A DNA stretch of 64,000 bases, from positions 4,607,501 to 4,671,500 of the forward strand of contig NZ_CP152049.1 in NCBI RefSeq assembly GCF_038630985.1, read 5' to 3'. The stretch is from Paenibacillus sp. FSL H8-0548. GTDB taxonomy: Bacteria; Bacillota; Bacilli; Paenibacillales; Paenibacillaceae. Position 1 is the stretch's first letter; every line of letters begins with the position of its first letter. Under the pieces are notes generated by a model. That model saw only the letters and a program-made list of their open reading frames with translations, was not told the origin of the DNA and did no database searches. Of the stretch, positions 44,061 through 53,557 are shown in pieces. Made by a program: the position numbers and the translations under genes.

Positions 44061-45008
44061 CTAATTGAAAGTAACAATGCTTTGCTTCGATTCATTAACG
44101 GACAGCTTAAACACATCAGGTCGATTATAATGCCCAACAACATCAAAGTCAAAACGGCTTGCTGTTACGAGCGACATATCCAAATCCGCATATATAATAG
44201 TCTCTTGCCCATAAACCGGCTCCGTTACATATTCGCCTAAGGGATCTACAATCGCGCTCCCGCCTCGGCAAAGAGGATCAGAATCCTGTTCAAGCTCAGA
44301 ATAACCGTTCAAATCGATCGGGTACGACGCCTTTGTCACATACTGATTGCTCGACAATACATAACATCTTCCTTCGCATGCAATATGCTTAAGCGTCGAT
44401 TGCCATGTATCTCTCGCATCCGCTGTCGGCGTCACCAAAATATCTATTCCCTTTGCATACATGGCCGTTCTGGCCAGTGGCATATAGTTTTCCCAACAAA
44501 TCAATCCGCCAATCCGCCCGAACGGCGTTTCGATGACCGTAAGTGTGCTTCCATCACCATTGCCCCATAAAAGCCGCTCTGAGCCCGTTGGCATCAGCTT
44601 CCTATGCTTGCCAAGCAGCTGTCCATCTGGACCGATATAAACAATGCTGTTATATAACGTAGAGCCACTATACTCCTGATCGCGCTCCACGACACCAACG
44701 ATTAAGTATAACCCCGTTTCTTTGGCGATTTCCGCTAGCAAATCAGTATCTGTTCCAGGAATAGCAATCGCACTATCGCAATATCTTGCCCAATCCTTGC
44801 GCCCCTCCATCGTACGGCTGCCGACTCTGGCACCGAAGGACAGACCTCTTGGATAGCCACCAATAAATACTTCAGGAAATACTAGCAATTTGGCGCCTTG
44901 TGCCTGCGCTTCCTTTGCACTGGCAGCGACTTTCTGAAAGGCTGATTGTTTATCAAATAAAATTGGAGCCGCCTGAACGACTGCCACCCTTACATTTCGT
45001 TCGCTCAT
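44061..45008 (-). CDS. Nitrilase / carbon-nitrogen hydrolase
   Basis: A 315-aa cytoplasmic hydrolase of the nitrilase superfamily. The catalytic triad is E46 in FPEVFIGGYPRG, K137 in GKHRKLMPT and C171 in GLICWENYMPLAR. The surrounding motifs, especially CWENYMPLAR and the first-motif GGYPRG, match true nitrilases (branch 1), which hydrolyse nitriles directly to acids, rather than amidases. Length is right for that branch. AGAAGGAG precedes the ATG. Plant-derived nitriles such as indole-3-acetonitrile or cyanogenic products are natural candidate substrates for a rhizosphere organism, but this is inference. Confidence 0.9.
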   Translation of the reverse strand: MSERNVRVAVVQAAPILFDKQSAFQKVAASAKEAQAQGAKLLVFPEVFIGGYPRGLSFGARVGSRTMEGRKDWARYCDSAIAIPGTDTDLLAEIAKETGLYLIVGVVERDQEYSGSTLYNSIVYIGPDGQLLGKHRKLMPTGSERLLWGNGDGSTLTVIETPFGRIGGLICWENYMPLARTAMYAKGIDILVTPTADARDTWQSTLKHIACEGRCYVLSSNQYVTKASYPIDLNGYSELEQDSDPLCRGGSAIVDPLGEYVTEPVYGQETIIYADLDMSLVTASRFDFDVVGHYNRPDVFKLSVNESKQSIVTFN

Positions 45009-45165
45009 AATCGCTGTCTCCTTCTTTTACTCCCAAGAAAGTTGTACTTTCATTACTGTATAGCACCATCATATAACGATCACTCCTTGCTGTAACCGTC
45101 CAATTGGCATGTTATTGCCCCAACCAATTCATTGATTTGCTTTCCAAAGTACAGGAGAAAAGAAA

Positions 45166-45210
45166 ATAAAACCAAGAGGCAGTCCTCACACGGACTGCCT
45201 CTTGGTTTGG
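45166..45210 (-). terminator. Terminator of the LmrAB-like operon
   Basis: AACCAAGAGGCAGTCC and its exact complement flank a 6-nt loop; on the minus strand they are followed by TTTTATTTTC. It lies 7 bp after the efflux gene. Confidence 0.93.
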
Positions 45211-45216
45211 AGAATA

Positions 45217-46659
45217 TTAATGCTGCTTGCTTACAATCACGCGTTTAATGAAGAAAGAGACGATTAAGCCTACAATCGCAACGATCATGGCAAAAATAAA
45301 TGCATTCTGAATACCCGCAGTCATTGCAAGCGGAGCATTTGCCGGATCTGTAGGATCTGCTGCATTTTTCATGAAGCTGGTCATGCCAGCCGTCATAATA
45401 CTAACTGCAACCGCCGTACCAATAGCGCCGGCAACCTGCTGGAGGGTATTCATAATCGCAGTTCCATCAGGGTAAAGCTCCCGCGGCAGCTGATTCAAAC
45501 CATTGGTTTGCGCTGGCATCCATACCATGGAAATACCGATCATCAAACAAGAGTGAAGTATGATTATTAGCGTTAAAGTTGACGCTGTTGTAATGCCCGA
45601 GAAAAACCAAAGCACCGCAGCTACAATAACCAGTCCTGGAATAACCAGCCATTTTGGACCGTATTTATCGAACAGGCCTCCCATAATCGGAGACATAATA
45701 CCGTTAATAAGACCCCCAGGCAGCAAGACAAGACCTGCAGTTAGTGCACTTAGTCCGAGTCCGCTGATCAAATACATTGGCAGCACGAGCATCGACGATA
45801 AAATAACCATCATACAAATAAAAACCATAAGTGTACCAACAACAAACATGGGATGCTTGAAAGCTCGCAGGTTCATCATTGGCTGCTTCATCGTCAATTG
45901 GCGAATCGCGAAAATAATCAGTGCTGCTATACCAATGATCATGAAGGAAACTACCTTCGTACTGCCCCACCCGCCATCATCTTCTCCAGCGCTGCTAAAA
46001 GCAAATACGATGCCGCCGAAGCCAAGTGTAGAAAACACGAGTGAAAAAATATCAATTTTCGGTTTCGTAATGGTGGATACATTTTGCATATAGAGTATGC
46101 CGAACAGCAAAGCAATCACGAGAAAGGGAAGCGATACCCAGAAAATCCAATGCCAGCTAAGGTTCTCAATCAGGAGACCGGCAATCGTAGGACCAATTGC
46201 AGGCGCGACCATAATGACAAGTCCGATTACACCCATTGCTGCTCCACGTTTCTCTGCTGGAAAAATAATCAGTATCGTATTAAACATCAGAGGCAGCAAT
46301 AACGCTGTGCCTATAGCCTGAATAACACGTGCCGTCATCAACAGCTCGAAGCTCGGCGAAAGCGCCGCAATAAGCGTGCCCAAAATAGAGAAGCTTACAG
46401 CTGCAATAAATAGCTGCCTTGTCGAGAACCACTGGAGCAATAAACCCGATAAAGGCACTAAGATACCAAGTGTAAGCAAATATCCTGTCGTCAGCCATTG
46501 TACCGTTGGTGCAGTAATTTTAAATATTTGAATGAGGTCAGTTAAAGCTACATTTAAGGCGGTTTCACTGAACATTCCAATAAATCCGCTTAATAATAAT
46601 GAGATCATAATAGGGAGTACTTTATATTTTTGTCCCGTATTTTGTTGTGTTTTTGACAT
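45217..46659 (-). CDS. DHA2-family MFS multidrug efflux transporter (LmrB-like)
   Basis: A 480-aa inner-membrane proton/drug antiporter with ~14 predicted helices. The motif LTLGILVPLSGLLLQWFSTRQLF (around the loop 2-3 region) and GPTIAGLLIENLSWHWIFWVSLP (motif C, written in part) are diagnostic for DHA2. It follows a TetR gene of the LmrA/YxaF type by 57 bp, in the same order as lmrAB of Bacillus subtilis, which exports lincomycin and puromycin. The frame opens at 46707; the ATG at 46659 is used here, but a TTG four codons earlier is better spaced from GGAGAG. The actual drug range cannot be predicted. Confidence 0.88.
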   Translation of the reverse strand: MSKTQQNTGQKYKVLPIMISLLLSGFIGMFSETALNVALTDLIQIFKITAPTVQWLTTGYLLTLGILVPLSGLLLQWFSTRQLFIAAVSFSILGTLIAALSPSFELLMTARVIQAIGTALLLPLMFNTILIIFPAEKRGAAMGVIGLVIMVAPAIGPTIAGLLIENLSWHWIFWVSLPFLVIALLFGILYMQNVSTITKPKIDIFSLVFSTLGFGGIVFAFSSAGEDDGGWGSTKVVSFMIIGIAALIIFAIRQLTMKQPMMNLRAFKHPMFVVGTLMVFICMMVILSSMLVLPMYLISGLGLSALTAGLVLLPGGLINGIMSPIMGGLFDKYGPKWLVIPGLVIVAAVLWFFSGITTASTLTLIIILHSCLMIGISMVWMPAQTNGLNQLPRELYPDGTAIMNTLQQVAGAIGTAVAVSIMTAGMTSFMKNAADPTDPANAPLAMTAGIQNAFIFAMIVAIVGLIVSFFIKRVIVSKQH

Positions 46660-46716
46660 CGATGCTTGCAAGCATTTCACTCTCCTATAATCTAACTTTC
46701 TAGTCATGTTTCCTTC

Positions 46717-47301
46717 TCAGAGAGTAGGACATTTGTTAATCAAGTACGGGATGGTTTTGGCTGCGGTTAATAAAGGCTGCTTGTTCCGGCTCGTAATCGC
46801 TAAGATCAGAGCACCCTCAAGCAAAGAAACAAGAACAATCCCTACATCCGCCGCTCTTTGCTCATCCATCCCTCTCTCGGACAAACGCTCGGATATTAAA
46901 CCTTGCCATGATGTAAATACGTTTTGTCCAGCAGCTCTAAGCGTCTCACTGATACAAGAGGTTTCTGCCGCCATCCATAAGCTGAATGGCATATAGCCTT
47001 GGTAATCCATTTTCTCTGCTTCCTCCGCTATAGCTACAACGAATGCTTGTACAGCTTCAGCTGGATCTTCATAAGCAGCAAATTTAATTTTCCATTTCTC
47101 CATAACGTGTTCTCTTGTACTATTAATGCACTCCAGTACAAGCTCTTCCTTTCCGTTCGGAAAATAATAATAAAGGGAGCCCTTCGGACAATTGCTCTCT
47201 TTAATAATTTGGCTTAGCCCCGTGGCGTGATACCCCTTTGTGAAAAACAGCCTTGACGCTGTATCAATAATCATATTGCGTGTATTTTGTTTTTCCGACA
47301 T
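46717..47301 (-). CDS. TetR-family repressor (LmrA/YxaF-like)
   Basis: A 194-aa repressor. The N-terminal helix-turn-helix spans GLSQIIKESNCPKGSLYYYF, and the rest is a helical ligand pocket. The phrase CPKGSLYYYFPNGKEEL and the C-terminal region (SLLEGALILAITSRNKQPL) resemble LmrA/YxaF rather than TetR or QacR. It is the first gene of an operon with the efflux pump, so it should repress both until an inducing drug binds. An imperfect palindrome lies 15-38 bp before its start. GGAGGAATTG precedes the ATG. Confidence 0.87.
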   Translation of the reverse strand: MSEKQNTRNMIIDTASRLFFTKGYHATGLSQIIKESNCPKGSLYYYFPNGKEELVLECINSTREHVMEKWKIKFAAYEDPAEAVQAFVVAIAEEAEKMDYQGYMPFSLWMAAETSCISETLRAAGQNVFTSWQGLISERLSERGMDEQRAADVGIVLVSLLEGALILAITSRNKQPLLTAAKTIPYLINKCPTL

Positions 47302-47315
47302 TCAATTCCTCCTTA

Positions 47316-47339
47316 ATTATAACGATTGGTCTACATAAT
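47316..47339. promoter_or_regulatory. Candidate operator for the LmrA-like repressor
   Basis: ATTATAACGATTGGTCTACATAAT has ATTAT/ATAAT ends and a GTAGACCAATC core on the minus strand, resembling the GTAGACC-containing boxes of LmrA/YxaF regulators (quoted here in two parts: core GATTGGTCTAC). The symmetry is imperfect. Confidence 0.45.
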
Positions 47340-47523
47340 AAAAGCATGTTTCTGCTATTAAAGTCAATTCTTTTTTGCTTCCAAACCTACAGCACCAAAG
47401 TACTTATCCCCATTCGTTATGGGTACCCATCCTTAAATAAAGCAGTTATAATTTGTTCTCCACCGCTTAGTTTGTTATGATTGAACGAAGAATGTCGCTT
47501 ATCGTAGTTTTAAGGAGGCTCTC

Positions 47524-48468
47524 ATGCAAAAGGTTAAAATTTTTTCCGGCACTTCAAATCCAAAGCTGGCAGAAGAGATGTGCAAGGAACTTGAACTTCC
47601 ACTAGGCAATGTTGCCATATCGAGGCTGCAAAGCGGTGAGATTCATGTTTCCTATGGTGAATCCATACGTACCTGTGATGTATTTATCGTACAATCACTT
47701 TCTCATCCCGTAAATGAGCACTTAATCGAAACGCTCGTTATGATTGATGCCGCAAAGCGTGCATCAGCCAAAACCATCAATATCGTGATGCCGTATTACG
47801 GCTATGCTCGTCAAGAAAGAAAATCCGCCCCGCGCGAGCCGATCTCCGCTAAGCTGGTTGCAGACGTATTGACAACCGTTGGTGCTAATCGGATCGTTAC
47901 TGTTGATTTACATGCCGATCCAATTCAAGGATTCTTCGACATTCCCGTCGATCATTTAACGGCGCTCGATTTGATCATTTCCTATCTAAGAGACAAAAAA
48001 ATTAAGAATCCCGTTGTCGTATCGCCAGATGCGGGACGAGCAACAACCGCTGAGAAGCTAGCAGGGCTGCTTGATTGCCCATTCGCGATCATGATTAAAA
48101 ATCGTCCTGCTCATAACCAGTCTGAAATTACGCATATTATCGGTGATGTTGAGGATATGACGCCTATCATTATTGAAGACTTAATCGATACGGGCAGCAC
48201 AATTGTCAATGTTGTTGAGGCGCTTAAGAAAAAAGGCGCTCATGATTCTTACATATGTGCAACGCATGGACTATTTTCTGCCAATGCGCTTGAGAAGCTT
48301 GATCATCCTAACATTCGTGAAGTTATCATAACGGACACGATTGCAATTAGCGAAGTGCATTCTGATAAGTTTAAAGTATTGCCAATGTCACCGTTGCTTG
48401 CTACTGCTATCAAGATTATTACAGAAGGCGGCTCGATAGCGACCTTATTCAAAGCAGGCTCCTCCTAG
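47524..48468 (+). CDS. prs: Ribose-phosphate pyrophosphokinase (PRPP synthetase)
   Basis: A 314-aa cytoplasmic enzyme that makes PRPP from ribose-5-phosphate and ATP for nucleotide, histidine and tryptophan synthesis. The ATP/flexible loop region is YGYARQERKSAPREPISAKL (20 residues), followed by VDLHADPIQGFFDIPVDHL, VVSPDAGR and the PRPP loop DLIDTGSTIVN (usually D-M-I-D-T-A/G-G-T-I). The GSTI variant and the isolated position suggest a second paralogue rather than the main prs, which in Bacilli usually follows glmU. AAGGAGG precedes the ATG. Confidence 0.9.
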   Translation: MQKVKIFSGTSNPKLAEEMCKELELPLGNVAISRLQSGEIHVSYGESIRTCDVFIVQSLSHPVNEHLIETLVMIDAAKRASAKTINIVMPYYGYARQERKSAPREPISAKLVADVLTTVGANRIVTVDLHADPIQGFFDIPVDHLTALDLIISYLRDKKIKNPVVVSPDAGRATTAEKLAGLLDCPFAIMIKNRPAHNQSEITHIIGDVEDMTPIIIEDLIDTGSTIVNVVEALKKKGAHDSYICATHGLFSANALEKLDHPNIREVIITDTIAISEVHSDKFKVLPMSPLLATAIKIITEGGSIATLFKAGSS

Positions 48469-48506
48469 GTTTTCACGACTGCTTTTTACTCATATTTGAT
48501 CCTCTT

Positions 48507-48540
48507 ACCCTCTTGCTGAGAAGCAAGAGGGTATTTGTAT
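48507..48540 (+). terminator. Terminator of prs
   Basis: TACCCTCTTGCT pairs with AGCAAGAGGGTA across a short GAGA loop, followed by TTTGTATT. Confidence 0.88.
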
Positions 48541-48619
48541 TGACTGCGTATAGCTATGGAAAACCGTGGCAAAATAAACAAGCGAACGATGTCTGCGATG
48601 AGAAATGGAGGACTATTCC

Positions 48620-50129
48620 TTGAAAAACAATAAAACCGAGAAAAAAACATCCGATCCCTCAGATCTAATTCGCTCAGACCTCACAGAAAATATACTCCGG
48701 ATAGAAAGCATCTTTTCCGAAACACCAGATATGGTAATTAGAAAGCTTACGATCAAGCATACTAGCGAATCCGCCGCCCTTATTTATCTCAATGGATTGA
48801 CCGATCGACCTGCATTAAATAATGATGTGCTTCGTCCGCTGCAGCTCGAATCCAATGATGGAAAGCCTGGCGATGAGCCTATCCTGGCGGTTGGCCATAT
48901 GGAGAAAGAGTCCGAATTTACATCTATCGAGCTATCTATTCTACTTGGCAGCAGCGTGCTGTTTATTGAGGGAAGAGAGTACGCCTATATTCTTGGCACT
49001 AGCGGCTGGCCGCAGCGTGCAATCGAGGATCCGCAACTAGAAACCTCTTTGAAAGGCGCCCATCAAGGCTTCGTGGAAACCAGCGGGGTCAACATTGCAC
49101 TGGTACGTCGCTATATCCCGAGCCATCAGCTGAAAATGAGAAGATTGGTCATCGGTGAACGAGGTCAAACGAGTCTAACGATTATGTATCTGGCAGATGT
49201 TATGAACCCCCAGCTTAATAGACGAGCTTGAAGATCGGATTAAGAAAGTCAAGGTAGACGTCATATTGAATACAGGTGAGCTGGCGGAGCTTATCGAGGA
49301 TAATCCATACTCCCTCTTCCCACAGTTTGTATTAACAGAGAGGCCTGATTCAGCTGCTTCGCAAATTTTGCAAGGGCGATGTGTCGTTGTTGTTGACCGC
49401 TCACCAAGCGTGCTTGTAGCTCCTGTTGGCTTCTTTTCCTATTTTCAAAATATAGATGATTACAGCTCCCGATGGTCTATCGCTACTTTTTTGAGATTGC
49501 TGCGGCTATTCGCATTTATAACCGCTGCATTTCTGCCTGCAGTTTACATCGGTATTGTTTCTTATCACTTTGAAATTATTCCGATGAAGCTGCTGCTAAC
49601 ATTAGGCGAATCACGCGGTCAAGTACCTTTCCCTCCGTTTGTAGAGGCAATTATTATGGAAATCACTCTTGAAATGCTGCGTGAAGCAGGGGTTCGACTT
49701 CCGGCTCCCGTCGGTCAGACCGTTGGCATTGTAGGAGGGATCGTGCTTGGACAAGCTGTCGTTCAAGCAGGCTTAATAAGCAACGTAATGGTCATTGTTG
49801 TAGCGTTCACCGCGATATCATCCTTTATCTTGCCAAACTACGATATGGTTGCAGCCGTCCGCCTGATTCGTTTTGGGCTTATGATTCTTGCTTCCTTGTT
49901 CGGCTTTGTTGGAATTATTGTTGGCTTGATGGTCATGATCGCTCATCTATTGACTCTCAAATCACTGGGCATGCCCTATGGTACCCCGTTTGCCCCTGTT
50001 CGTTTCTCAGATTGGAAGGACACCCTGATTCGCGCACCACTTTGGTTAATGAAAAAACGACCCACAAGCACATTGCCGTTACAAGACATACGTCAAACTA
50101 CAACCCCACAACAGGAGGACGACCTTTGA
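48620..50129 (+). pseudogene. Germinant receptor subunit A (GerA/GerKA family), one frameshift
   Basis: The product of the first part (to the stop at 49231) matches the N-terminal cytoplasmic half of GerA proteins (RSDLTENILRIESIF, GVNIALVRRYIPS, MRRLVIGERGQTSLTIMYLADV). From ~49212 the second frame continues without loss: SLIDELEDRIKKVKVD, then FSYFQNIDDYSSRW and the membrane half with PFPPFVEAIIMEITLEMLREAG. The frames join if one C is removed from CCCCC at 49207-49211, which restores MNPSLIDEL. The intact protein would be ~500 aa, normal for the family. Start is probably TTG at 48620, with GGAGG eight bases ahead. It is either a true lesion, a slippery phase-variable site or an assembly error. 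Confidence 0.85.
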
Positions 50130-51225
50130 AAAGTATGGCGAAAGACACCATCACCTCCATGCAATTCATTTTTATCATTTCCGGCATTCAAATCAGCGTT
50201 GCCGTCCTATCCTTGCCGAGAAAATTAGCCGAGATTGCTGGCACCGATGGTTGGCTTGCCATTCCGCTTGGCTATGCCATAAACATCTTTTGCAGCTATA
50301 TTATCGTTATGGTCATGAAAAATTGCTCTGGCAAAACATTGATGGATGCGTTATCCACAATGGTAGGAAAATGGTTCGGCAAAGGCTTTGCGCTTGTGCT
50401 AGCCCTCTTTTTTCTGCATCTTCTATACGATGGCTTGATACGCGCAATCCTTATTATAAAAACATGGCTAATGCCAAATACCCAGGGCTATGTATTATTA
50501 ATTTTACTTTTAATTCCAGCTTATAAAGTAGCCATCGCCGGTCCGCGCATTATTGGCAGATATGCAGAGCTCATTGTTGTTATTTCCTGCTGGCTGCCCT
50601 TTGTTTACTTGTTCACGTTAAAATATGCCCATTGGCTCAATTTACTGCCGCTATTCAAAGCAGGCTTCATGCCCGTTCTTTCTGCAGTGAGTGCCACGGT
50701 TTACCCAAGCCTTGGCATTTCATCGGTATTTATTTTGTATCCCTATTTAAAACATAAAGAAAAAGCCGCTCCTGCTCTATTTATATCCAATACACTTACT
50801 ATGGCGGTATATCTCTTTATTACGATCATCTGCTATATCTACTTCAGCCCGCATGAAGCGACTTTGTTTAATGATCCGATTATCAGTATTTTAAAAACGA
50901 TAGAATTTCGTTTCATTGAACGTATCGAGGTGCCTTTCATTTCTTTTTATATCTTTGTATTCTCGATGGTATGGATTCCATCCCTTATTTCGTTTCCCTC
51001 TGCGTATCCTATGCTTTTGGATTAAAGGATCATCGTGTGCCGCTTCGACTTCTCTGTATCCTACTCGCAATCGGCACATACTTTTATATGCCTACCTTTA
51101 ATCAGAGCAATACGCTGGTAACATGGCTTGCTATTTTTGGATTTGGAATGGAATATATCCTGCCTTCCCTCTTGCTTATTTATATTTTGCTTTATAAAAA
51201 GCTTCACAGGAGGAGTCGCTTATGA
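50126..51225 (+). pseudogene. Germinant receptor subunit B (GerB/GerKB family), one frameshift
   Basis: A ten-helix inner-membrane transporter-like subunit (APC superfamily). The frame from TTG at 50126, which overlaps the A-gene stop and has AGGAGG ahead, gives SMQFIFIISGIQISVAVLSL and the following helices, then ends early at 51025. A second frame supplies the missing end (FGLKDHRVPLRLLCILLAIG to YILLYKKLHRRSRL at 51225). The frames join if one base is added near 50990-51000, around CGTTTCCCTC. The full protein would be ~365 aa, the family norm. The end overlaps the C-subunit start by 4 bp, so the operon organisation is preserved. Confidence 0.83.
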
Positions 51226-52346
51226 AACTGCGAACCGTGGGGGCTAGCCTAATACTGCTTGCCGTTTGCCTTGCATCATCCGCATGCACTGATCAGCTGA
51301 GTTTGGAAGAGGCTGCTACTCCACTCGCTCTCGGCATGGATTTAGATGAAAATGAGAAGTTCCATTTTTACTCCTCTATTCCCGTATTTAGCAAAAACAT
51401 TAAGAAAAAAGGCCAAGAAATTGCTGGTGAGGCTGACACGCTTCGCCAGTCGAGATCGATTCAGGATGCCCAAACAGGCGGGTCAAACCAAGGCCGAAAT
51501 TATCAGGTGGTTTTGCTTGGCAGACATTTTTTGAAATACGAGGATTGGTTTCCAATGCTTGATGTCCTTTTTCGTGATGCACGAAATACGGTTACGGACC
51601 GCGTTATTGCTGTTGATGGTCCTGTAAAGGATCTCATTTATTTGAATCCGCCTGATCAACCGCTGCTGCCTATATTACTCCGCAACATGATCGACACCAA
51701 AACAAAAAGATCAGAGACGTATGCGACAACTGTCCAAGAATTTCACCGGCAATTTTATGATAAAGGACTCACCCCCTACATCGCAGAGGTGAAGTTAGTA
51801 AACAAAAAAGTTGTGCTCAAAGGCTCTGCTCTATTAAATTCAAGAGGAAAATATGTCCTTTCATTAGGTGCACAAGAAACCGTGCTGCTAAATATTTTGC
51901 AGAAGCAAGCAGACGCTGGATATAGCTTATCCTACCGGATACCAGGCAAGTCTGTCAGCGGGCCTTTCGCGACGGATACCGTCAGCTTCACAGGTGGAAA
52001 AGTAAAGTTGAAAATCAAAACCGCTTATAAAAACGACAGATTTATTTTTAATATTCTGGTCAAAACAACAGTGGGACTCTCAGAGCATCTATTCCCAATC
52101 GACATTTCAAGTGAATCGACTTGGCTTGAGAAGGAATTGAACAATCTTATGCAAAAGCAATATGAAGCTCTAATAAAAAAGCTGCAAAAAAATAATTTGG
52201 ACCCCATTGGATTAGGTGTATATGCCAGAGCCTATCATTACAAGCAATTTATGAAAGTAGAGGACCATTGGGGGGAGGCCCTGGCGGATGCTGACATCAA
52301 TATAAAGGTTGATTTAACCATCCGCGCGATGGGACCCATTAAGTAG
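51222..52346 (+). CDS. Germinant receptor lipoprotein subunit C (Ger(x)C family)
   Basis: A 374-aa spore inner-membrane lipoprotein. The signal peptide ends in the lipobox SSAC (Cys22). The body shows the GerAC-type layout, with RNYQVVLLGRHFLKYEDWFP, DAFRDAR-like LDVLFRDARNTVTDRV, and a C-terminal domain with VKLKIKTAYKNDRFIFNI and LQKNNLDPIGLGVYARAYH (all abbreviated). GCTTCACAGGAGGAG lies just ahead of the ATG, and the start overlaps the B gene end. Its frame is intact although both partners are frameshifted; GerC alone cannot form a receptor. Confidence 0.88.
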   Translation: MKLRTVGASLILLAVCLASSACTDQLSLEEAATPLALGMDLDENEKFHFYSSIPVFSKNIKKKGQEIAGEADTLRQSRSIQDAQTGGSNQGRNYQVVLLGRHFLKYEDWFPMLDVLFRDARNTVTDRVIAVDGPVKDLIYLNPPDQPLLPILLRNMIDTKTKRSETYATTVQEFHRQFYDKGLTPYIAEVKLVNKKVVLKGSALLNSRGKYVLSLGAQETVLLNILQKQADAGYSLSYRIPGKSVSGPFATDTVSFTGGKVKLKIKTAYKNDRFIFNILVKTTVGLSEHLFPIDISSESTWLEKELNNLMQKQYEALIKKLQKNNLDPIGLGVYARAYHYKQFMKVEDHWGEALADADINIKVDLTIRAMGPIK

Positions 52347-52359
52347 AAGTTCTTACGAT

Positions 52360-53124
52360 TTATTCGATCCGCTTTGATCGAAATATTAGCTTATGCTCCT
52401 TCAGCTGCTCGCGCTGATAAGCAGCTGCGATACCGTTTGCGCCAATGGAAGCCTTGCTTACCTCCTTATAGAAGAGCGAGGCTTCGACTTCTTTACTGAA
52501 AGGAAACGGATCTAGTGTAATCGTTGAATGATCCTTCCAATCGGCAATCAAGGACGTTTGGCCTGATCGATCGAACCAATACGGGAATCCGTTAGCGAAC
52601 CATTCGTAATTTTGTCTTGGCGTGCCTGGCTGATCCATACATACAAATAAGGAAAGCTCATCACAAAGCAGCAGCGCCTTCGCATGCAGCTGAAGCAGCT
52701 TCACATCCAGCTGAAGCCGCTCGATAATCGCACTCTGACGAGAGAACTCTCGTTCAACAAAAGGAACGGTATCTTCATTTCTGAACCTCTCAGCCAGCGT
52801 CGTATACAAAATACTGCCGAGCAATGCCGCATATTCGCTTGTTTCTTGCACGCGGTCCAGTCCTCTGGAATAAAAGAAAAATCGAATATTGCCCGGATAA
52901 TCGCGAAACGAAAAGGGGGCCTGCACGGCATCATTCCATAACGGAATACGGTCTAGGTCAATCCAGCTGCTATCATGCTCATAAGCGGCATACGCCAGCT
53001 CTTCTCTGCGTTCCGCGCTATGAAACAATTCATCTTGCCATGCAGAAACAAGATCTCCCGAAATACGAGCATGATCATGCTGCGCGATCAGAATAAACGA
53101 CTCTTCCTTCTCGTATACGATCAT
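52360..53124 (-). CDS. DUF3891 family protein
   Basis: A 254-aa cytoplasmic protein matching a family annotated DUF3891. Conserved features include IAQHDHARISGDLVSAW near residue 12 and AAYEHDSSWIDLDRIPLW near 45, both with His/Asp pairs that suggest metal binding, perhaps an HD-like hydrolase. No signal or membrane segment is visible. It starts 5 bp after the chorismate mutase stop, so the two are cotranscribed, although no functional link is known. It is convergent with the ger operon. Confidence 0.8.
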   Translation of the reverse strand: MIVYEKEESFILIAQHDHARISGDLVSAWQDELFHSAERREELAYAAYEHDSSWIDLDRIPLWNDAVQAPFSFRDYPGNIRFFFYSRGLDRVQETSEYAALLGSILYTTLAERFRNEDTVPFVEREFSRQSAIIERLQLDVKLLQLHAKALLLCDELSLFVCMDQPGTPRQNYEWFANGFPYWFDRSGQTSLIADWKDHSTITLDPFPFSKEVEASLFYKEVSKASIGANGIAAAYQREQLKEHKLIFRSKRIE

Positions 53125-53129
53125 CGATA

Positions 53130-53420
53130 TCAGTCCTTCCTACCATTCTCTATTTCTATGTGCCGCGTAATAACAACGTCCATTAAGCGTCTATAAATTG
53201 CGCTCGCATATTGTGGATTCAGACCGCACGATGCAGCTAGACCCTCGATTTTATCAAATTGCTCAGCCTCCCGGCTCGAATCCTGCGCAGCGAGCTTGTT
53301 GCTTGCTTTATATATACCAACCTCTTCTGTCAATTGAAACCGTTTGGCTAACAAAGAAATAATTTGTTGATCCAAATGATCAATGCCTTGTCTTAATTCA
53401 TCTAGTCTGGAAGCTTCCAT
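53130..53420 (-). CDS. Chorismate mutase (AroQ type)
   Basis: A 96-aa all-helical enzyme converting chorismate to prephenate for phenylalanine and tyrosine synthesis. LDELRQGIDHLDQQIISLLAKRF is the family's first helix (written in part LRQGIDHLDQQII), with the catalytic Arg and Lys in RLDELR and the EVGIYKASN segment, and the Glu/Gln region in YASAIYRRLMDVVI. The frame opens at 53474, but GGGAG lies six bases before the ATG at 53420, which begins the conserved domain. It is a stand-alone monofunctional form, first in a two-gene transcript with DUF3891. Confidence 0.85.
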   Translation of the reverse strand: MEASRLDELRQGIDHLDQQIISLLAKRFQLTEEVGIYKASNKLAAQDSSREAEQFDKIEGLAASCGLNPQYASAIYRRLMDVVITRHIEIENGRKD

Positions 53421-53499
53421 ATTAATCTCCCTTGCATGCTGTTTTCTTACGATTGTACCATCTCCTTCACTCAAACGGCTATAAGCTTTCGTGAGAAGA

Positions 53500-53537
53500 A
53501 AAAAAACTGCCTGCGGGCTTAGGAAGCCAGCGGCAGT
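53500..53537 (-). terminator. Terminator of the LLM oxidoreductase gene
   Basis: On the minus strand ACTGCC and GGCAGT pair, with an inner GGCTT/AAGCC stem, followed by TTTTTTTT. Confidence 0.88.
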
Positions 53538-53557
53538 CTATTTGTCATACCATTTTA

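Noticed and set aside
50985..51000. Programmed -1 frameshifting in the germinant B gene
   Set aside because: The local sequence CGTTTCCCTC does not fit the X-XXY-YYZ slippery pattern in the upstream frame and no strong downstream stem is evident, so a lost base is simpler.
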